Below are positions 6,469 to 10,896 of a stretch of 10,896 bases of DNA, in pieces. How positions within the stretch are numbered: the first letter of the stretch is position 1; every line of letters begins with the position of its first letter. Origin of the DNA: Polaromonas sp. (GTDB lineage: Bacteria > Pseudomonadota > Gammaproteobacteria > Burkholderiales > Burkholderiaceae_C). The position numbers and the translations under genes are program-made. A model generated the notes under the pieces. That model made no database searches. It was not told the origin of the DNA and saw only the letters and a program-made list of their open reading frames with translations. Location: the NCBI GenBank assembly GCA_014376885.1, contig JACMQR010000302.1, positions 1 to 10,896 of the forward strand, written 5' to 3'.

Positions 6469-7989
6469 ATGAACCGCGAACTGTTGATGCTGGTGGATGC
6501 CATATCACGTGAAAAAAATGTCGAGCGTGACGTGGTGTTCGGCGCTGTCGAGCTTGCGCTTGCCTCGGCGACCAAAAAAGTGTTTGCCGACGGCGTGGAC
6601 ATCCGGGTCGTGGTGGACCGCGACAGCGGCAACTACGAGACCTTTCGCCGCTGGCTGGTGGTCGCCGACGAGGCGGGCTTGCAAAATCCGGAAGCCGAAG
6701 AGCTGGTTTCCGACGCGCGGGACGAAATTGCCGACATCGAGGAGGGTGACTTCATCGAAAAGCCGGTCGAAAGCCTGCCGATCGGCCGTATTGGCGCGCA
6801 GGCGGCCAAGCAGGTCATCCTGCAAAAAATCCGTGATGCCGAGCGCGAGATGCTGCTGAGCGACTTCATGTCGCGTGGTGACAAGATTTTTGTCGGCACC
6901 GTCAAGCGCATGGACAAGGGTGACCTGATTGTCGAGTCTGGCCGTGTCGAGGGGCGTTTGCGCCGCAGCGACATGATTCCAAAGGAAAACCTGCGCACCG
7001 GCGACCGCGTTCGCGCCATGATCATGGAAGTTGACACGACCTTGCGCGGCGCGCCCATCATCCTGTCGCGGACGTCGCCCGAGTACATGATCGAGCTGTT
7101 TCGCCAGGAAGTCCCTGAGATCGAACAGGGCCTGCTGGAAATCAAGACCTGCGCCAGAGACCCTGGCTCGCGTGCCAAGATTGCCGTGCTGTCGCATGAC
7201 AAGCGGGTTGACCCGATCGGCACCTGCGTCGGCGTGCGCGGCACCCGTGTCAACGGCGTGACCAACGAGCTGGCTGGCGAGCGGGTCGACATCGTGCTCT
7301 GGAGCGAAGACCCAGCGCAGTTCGTCATCGGCGCGCTGGCGCCGGCCAATGTGTCGTCCATCGTCGTCGACGAGGAGCGGCATGCCATGGATGTCGTGGT
7401 GGATGAGGAAAACCTTGCCATCGCCATCGGCCGGGGCGGTCAAAATGTCCGCCTGGCAGCCGAGCTGACAGGCTGGAAGATCAACATCATGGACGCCAAC
7501 GAGTCCGCCCAGAAGCTCGCCAGCGAGACCGATAGCAGCCGTAAGTTGTTCATGGCCAAGCTCGATGTGGACGAGGAAATCGCCGACATCCTGATTTCCG
7601 AAGGCTTCACCAGTCTGGAGGAGGTTGCTTATGTGCCGCTGCAAGAGATGCTCGAGATTGAGTCGTTCGATGAAGACACCGTCAACGAATTGCGCACCCG
7701 CGCCAAGGATGCGCTGTTGACCATGGAAATCGCCCAGGAAGAAAATGCCGACGGGGTTTCGCAGGATCTTCGCGACGTGGCCGGCTTGAGCGCCGAGCTG
7801 ATTGAAAAACTGATAGCCGCGGGTGTAGCCACCCGCGATGACCTGGCCGATCTGGCCGTGGATGAACTCACCGAAATAACCGGCCAGTCCTCGGACGAGG
7901 CCAAAGCCCTGATCATGACCGCACGCGCCCATTGGTTTGCCAATGACGCCCGTGAAGCTGCTGCGCCTGCAGCGGCTCAAGAGCAATGA
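6469..7989 (+). CDS. nusA: Transcription termination/antitermination factor NusA
   Basis: NusA (506 aa) binds RNA polymerase and nascent RNA, and modulates pausing, intrinsic and Rho-dependent termination, and antitermination on rRNA operons. Domains in order: the N-terminal polymerase-binding domain (about 1-130, with [18 protein letters not shown]); an S1 domain (about 136-200, [19 protein letters not shown]); KH1 with GVRG at 255-258; KH2 with GRGG at 321-324 in [17 protein letters not shown]; and two C-terminal helical repeats (about 365-425 and 435-490), as in E. coli NusA. The tail is Ala-rich (497-504). The start ATG at 6469 has GGCAGG at 6455-6460 eight bases upstream. The frame is open further back into rimP but shows no NusA similarity there. 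infB follows after 28 bases. A strong 8-bp hairpin lies inside the gene at 7818-7837. Confidence 0.98.
   Translation: MNRELLMLVDAISREKNVERDVVFGAVELALASATKKVFADGVDIRVVVDRDSGNYETFRRWLVVADEAGLQNPEAEELVSDARDEIADIEEGDFIEKPVESLPIGRIGAQAAKQVILQKIRDAEREMLLSDFMSRGDKIFVGTVKRMDKGDLIVESGRVEGRLRRSDMIPKENLRTGDRVRAMIMEVDTTLRGAPIILSRTSPEYMIELFRQEVPEIEQGLLEIKTCARDPGSRAKIAVLSHDKRVDPIGTCVGVRGTRVNGVTNELAGERVDIVLWSEDPAQFVIGALAPANVSSIVVDEERHAMDVVVDEENLAIAIGRGGQNVRLAAELTGWKINIMDANESAQKLASETDSSRKLFMAKLDVDEEIADILISEGFTSLEEVAYVPLQEMLEIESFDEDTVNELRTRAKDALLTMEIAQEENADGVSQDLRDVAGLSAELIEKLIAAGVATRDDLADLAVDELTEITGQSSDEAKALIMTARAHWFANDAREAAAPAAAQEQ
7818..7837 (+). other. Strong hairpin inside nusA
   Basis: CGCGGGTG (7818-7825) and CACCCGCG (7830-7837) form a perfect 8-bp GC-rich stem with the 4-base loop TAGC. 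It encodes part of the [10 protein letters not shown] segment of the second C-terminal repeat. No T run follows, so it is not an intrinsic terminator. A role in pausing or RNA processing is possible but unproven. Confidence 0.4.
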
Positions 7990-8017
7990 TCATGCAGGCC
8001 CGTCAGGAAAAACAAAT

Positions 8018-10896
8018 ATGTCCAGTACCACTACCGTCGCTGAATTCGCAGCTGAACTGAATAAATCCCCCGCCACCCTGATCGAGCAATTGACCAGCGC
8101 CGGCGTTGCCAAGTCGCAAGCCAGCGATCCGCTGTCGGAGTCCGACAAGCAAAAGCTGCTCGGCTATCTGCAGGCCAGCCACGGCACGGTCGCGGCCGAC
8201 CGCAAAAAGATCACGCTGGTCAAGAAATCGACCTCTGAAATCAAGCAGGCCGACTCCACCGGCAAGGCCCGCACCATCCAGGTCGAGGTTCGGAAAAAAC
8301 GCACCTTTGTCCGGCGTGAGGACGAGGATGGCCGGCCTGCGGAAGACAATCAAGCTGATGCGATGCTGGCCCCCCAGCTTCAAGCTGCCGAAGATGCCGA
8401 ACTGGTCCGCCGTGAAGACGAAGCGATGCGCAATGCCGAGCTGCTGCGCCGCCAGGAAGAAGAACTGTCCGAAAAGCGCCGTCTGCGCGACGAGCAGGCC
8501 GCGCAGGACGCGGCACGCGAGCTAGAGCGCGAAGCCGCTGCCCAAAAGGCAGAAGCTGCTGCCCTGGCTCAGGCGCAAGCCGTTGCAGAGGCGGCCGCTG
8601 CGCTGGCCGAAGCCGCTAAAAAAGCCAAGCCAACCATCGGTAAGATTTTCAAGCCGGCGCCCGCAGCCCCCGCTCCGGCGAAAGTTGTTGTCGACGCAAA
8701 GCAGACTGAAGACACTGCAGCTGCAGCTGCGGCTGAAGAAATCAGCAAAGCCGCCGAGGCCGCTGGCCTGAAAGCCGCTGAAGCGGCTGCTGTCCAGGCA
8801 GCTGCAAAGGCCAAGGCAACTGCCGAGTTCCAGGCTGACGCGGCAAAGGCCGTTGACCTTCAGGAGCGCCGCCGCAGGGCAGAGGCCGAAGCCGCTGGCA
8901 TTCGCGCCATGCTGTCGGCGCCCAAACGCGTGCTGGTGCCGCATGTCGACCCGAAGATTGCCATGAAGGGAACGCTGCACAAGCCGGTGGTCGCCCCCGG
9001 GGCTGCCAAGCCGGCAGCGCCCGGTGCCGTCGCTCCGGGAGCTGCCGGTGCTGCTGGCAAAAAAGAGGTCAAGTCGGAAAACCTGTCGTCGACCTGGAAA
9101 GATGACGCGGCCAAGAAAAAAGGCATTCCGAGCCGCGGTGCGCCCGTGGTGCCCGGCCGCGGCAATTTCCGCCCTGGCCCGCGTGGTCGGCGCAGCGGCG
9201 GCCGCGATGTGCGTCCCGAGTCGAACTTTGTCGCCCCCACCGAATTCAAGGTGATTGAGGTCCATGTGCCGGAAACCATCACGGTGTCCGAGCTGGCCCA
9301 CAAGATGAGCATCAAGTCGTCCGAGGTCATCAAGCATTTGATGAAGCTCGGCCAGATGGTCACCATCAACCAGCCGCTGGACCAGGACACCGCCATGATC
9401 GTGGTGGAAGAGATGGGTCACACCGCGCTGACGGCAGCGCTGGACGATCCAGAGGCCTTCACCGACGACGATGTGCAGGGTCAGCAGGCCGAAGCGCTGC
9501 CGCGCGCGCCGGTGGTCACCGTCATGGGTCACGTCGACCATGGCAAGACCTCGCTGCTCGACTACATCCGGCGCGCCAAGGTGGCCTCCGGTGAAGCCGG
9601 CGGCATCACCCAGCACATCGGTGCCTACCATGTGCAGACGCCGCGCGGCATGGTGTCCTTCCTCGACACCCCGGGCCACGAGGCGTTCACCGCCATGCGT
9701 GCCCGTGGCGCGCAGGCCACCGACATCGTGATCCTGGTGGTGGCGGCTGACGACGGCGTGATGCCGCAGACCAAGGAAGCCATCAAGCACGCCCGTGCCG
9801 CTGGTGTGCCGATCGTTGTGGCGATCAACAAGATCGACAAGCCCGGCGTCAATCTGGAGCGCGTCAAGGGCGAGCTGGTCACCGAAGGCGTCGTGCCCGA
9901 AGAATTTGGCGGCGACTCGCCGTTCGTTCCGGTGTCCGCCCACACCGGCGCGGGCATTGACAACCTGCTTGAACAGGTCTTGCTGCAGGCCGAAGTGCTA
10001 GAGCTCCGGGCCTCGGTTGATTCCCTGGCCAAGGGCCTGGTGATCGAGGCGCGCCTGGACAAGGGCCGCGGCCCGGTCGCCACCGTGCTGGTGCAGTCCG
10101 GCACGCTCAAGGCGGGCGACGTGGTGCTGGCTGGCTCGACCTACGGCCGGGTGCGCGCCATGCTGGACGAAAACGGCAAGCCGATCAAGACCGCTGGTCC
10201 GTCGATTCCGGTCGAAATCCAGGGCCTGACGGAAGTGCCGCAGGCCGGCGACGACTTCATGGTCATGACCGACGAGCGCCGGGTGCGCGAAATCGCCACC
10301 TACCGCGCCGGCAAGTTCCGCAACACCAAGCTGGCCAAGCAGCAGGCGTCCAAGCTGGAGAACATGTTTGCCGACATCAACGCCGGCGAGGTCAAGCTGC
10401 TGCCGATCATCATCAAGGCCGACGTGCAAGGCTCGCAAGAAGCGCTGGCGCAGTCGCTGCTCAAGCTGTCGACCGACGAGGTCAAGGTGCAGCTGGTGTA
10501 CTCGGGCGTTGGCGGTATTTCCGAGTCCGACGTCAATCTGGCCATCGCTTCGAAGGCGGTGTTGATTGGCTTCAACACCCGGGCCGATGCCCAGGCCCGC
10601 AAGCAGGCCGAGAACAACGGCATTGACATTCGCTACTACAACATCATCTATGACGCTGTGGACGAGCTCAAGGCTGCCATGTCCGGCATGCTCACGCCTG
10701 ACAAGAAAGAAGAAATCATCGGCAATGCCGAGATTCGCAACATCTTCAAGGTCAGCAAGATCGGCTCGATTGCCGGCTGTATGGTCACCGCCGGTGTGGT
10801 TCGCCGCACCGCCAAGCTGCGCCTGTTGCGCCAGAACGTGGTCATCTTCACCGGTGAGCTCGATTCGCTCAAGCGCTTCAAGGACGATGCCAAGGA
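8018..10896 (+). CDS. infB: Translation initiation factor IF2 (3' partial)
   Basis: IF2 is the GTPase that places initiator fMet-tRNA on the 30S subunit and promotes 50S joining. The window holds 959 codons without a stop; comparison with E. coli suggests about 40 C-terminal residues are missing. Order: a first IF2_N-type domain (about 1-52), an IF2-associated segment rich in Lys/Arg (about 65-105), a long charged and Ala-rich linker (about 125-300), a Gly/Arg/Pro-rich stretch (about 325-400), a second IF2_N domain (about 410-465), then the GTPase. G motifs are complete: GHVDHGKT at 504-511, DTPGH at 550-554, NKID at 604-607, SA at 640-641. The C-terminal part has the conserved AAMSGML and IAGCMVT segments. 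The start ATG has AGGA at 8005-8008, nine bases upstream. The protein is about 100 residues longer than E. coli IF2 because of the N-terminal linker. I found no internal start with a clear ribosome binding site that would indicate shorter isoforms. Confidence 0.98.
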   Translation, partial: MSSTTTVAEFAAELNKSPATLIEQLTSAGVAKSQASDPLSESDKQKLLGYLQASHGTVAADRKKITLVKKSTSEIKQADSTGKARTIQVEVRKKRTFVRREDEDGRPAEDNQADAMLAPQLQAAEDAELVRREDEAMRNAELLRRQEEELSEKRRLRDEQAAQDAARELEREAAAQKAEAAALAQAQAVAEAAAALAEAAKKAKPTIGKIFKPAPAAPAPAKVVVDAKQTEDTAAAAAAEEISKAAEAAGLKAAEAAAVQAAAKAKATAEFQADAAKAVDLQERRRRAEAEAAGIRAMLSAPKRVLVPHVDPKIAMKGTLHKPVVAPGAAKPAAPGAVAPGAAGAAGKKEVKSENLSSTWKDDAAKKKGIPSRGAPVVPGRGNFRPGPRGRRSGGRDVRPESNFVAPTEFKVIEVHVPETITVSELAHKMSIKSSEVIKHLMKLGQMVTINQPLDQDTAMIVVEEMGHTALTAALDDPEAFTDDDVQGQQAEALPRAPVVTVMGHVDHGKTSLLDYIRRAKVASGEAGGITQHIGAYHVQTPRGMVSFLDTPGHEAFTAMRARGAQATDIVILVVAADDGVMPQTKEAIKHARAAGVPIVVAINKIDKPGVNLERVKGELVTEGVVPEEFGGDSPFVPVSAHTGAGIDNLLEQVLLQAEVLELRASVDSLAKGLVIEARLDKGRGPVATVLVQSGTLKAGDVVLAGSTYGRVRAMLDENGKPIKTAGPSIPVEIQGLTEVPQAGDDFMVMTDERRVREIATYRAGKFRNTKLAKQQASKLENMFADINAGEVKLLPIIIKADVQGSQEALAQSLLKLSTDEVKVQLVYSGVGGISESDVNLAIASKAVLIGFNTRADAQARKQAENNGIDIRYYNIIYDAVDELKAAMSGMLTPDKKEEIIGNAEIRNIFKVSKIGSIAGCMVTAGVVRRTAKLRLLRQNVVIFTGELDSLKRFKDDAK

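Noticed and set aside
6505-7986. Long open frame (493 codons) on the - strand opposite nusA
   Set aside because: It mirrors a highly conserved gene codon for codon, its product is rich in His, Gln and Gly, and it has no recognisable domain. Such antisense frames are normal in GC-rich DNA.
7986-8060. Twenty-four-codon frame beginning in an ATGA overlap with the nusA stop and running across the infB start
   Set aside because: No ribosome binding site, out of frame with infB, and short enough to be chance. The AGGA site clearly serves infB at 8018.
8500-8900. Possible tandem repeat in the Ala/Glu-rich part of infB
   Set aside because: The Ala-rich codons recur without a fixed period. This is the usual flexible, partly helical IF2 linker, which varies widely between species.
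8522-9943. Long open frame (473 codons) on the - strand opposite infB
   Set aside because: Low-complexity product without known motifs, fully opposite the IF2 linker and GTPase; explained by GC-biased third positions in infB.

Overview
This window carries seven genes, all on the + strand and tightly packed, in GC-rich DNA. The protein sequences, the gene order and a repeat of Comamonadaceae type inside yejE suggest a betaproteobacterium of the Burkholderiales, probably Comamonadaceae and possibly near Polaromonas or Rhodoferax. The genus is an inference from recall, not from a search.

Region 1 (1-5658) is a peptide ABC importer operon of the YejABEF type. It holds the periplasmic binding protein YejA (its 5' end lies outside the window), the two permeases YejB and YejE, and the double-ATPase YejF. 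YejA delivers short peptides, YejB and YejE form the membrane channel, and both nucleotide-binding domains sit on one YejF chain. yejE overlaps the end of yejB, and yejF overlaps yejE through ATGA, so the last three genes look translationally coupled. The conserved part of YejE is preceded by a low-complexity N-terminal extension encoded by a palindrome-rich repeat.

Region 2 (5659-5837) is the only substantial intergenic region, about 180 bases. It holds a good sigma-70-type promoter (TTGCGG, 17 bases, TAGAAT). Almost at the predicted transcript start follows a strong intrinsic-terminator hairpin with eight T's, then about 50 more leader bases before rimP. This layout fits a transcription attenuator controlling rimP-nusA-infB. 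The same hairpin could also end transcripts arriving from the yej operon. No tRNA gene is visible here, whereas E. coli has metY just upstream of rimP.

Region 3 (5838-10896) is the conserved rimP-nusA-infB cluster: 30S maturation factor RimP, transcription factor NusA, and initiation factor IF2. IF2 is cut by the window end, probably about 40 residues short of its C-terminus. There is no mobile element, CRISPR array, rRNA or tRNA. The window is mostly ordinary housekeeping sequence. The parts worth a second look are the rimP leader, the repeat-derived start of yejE, and a small open frame that fills the yejA-yejB gap.
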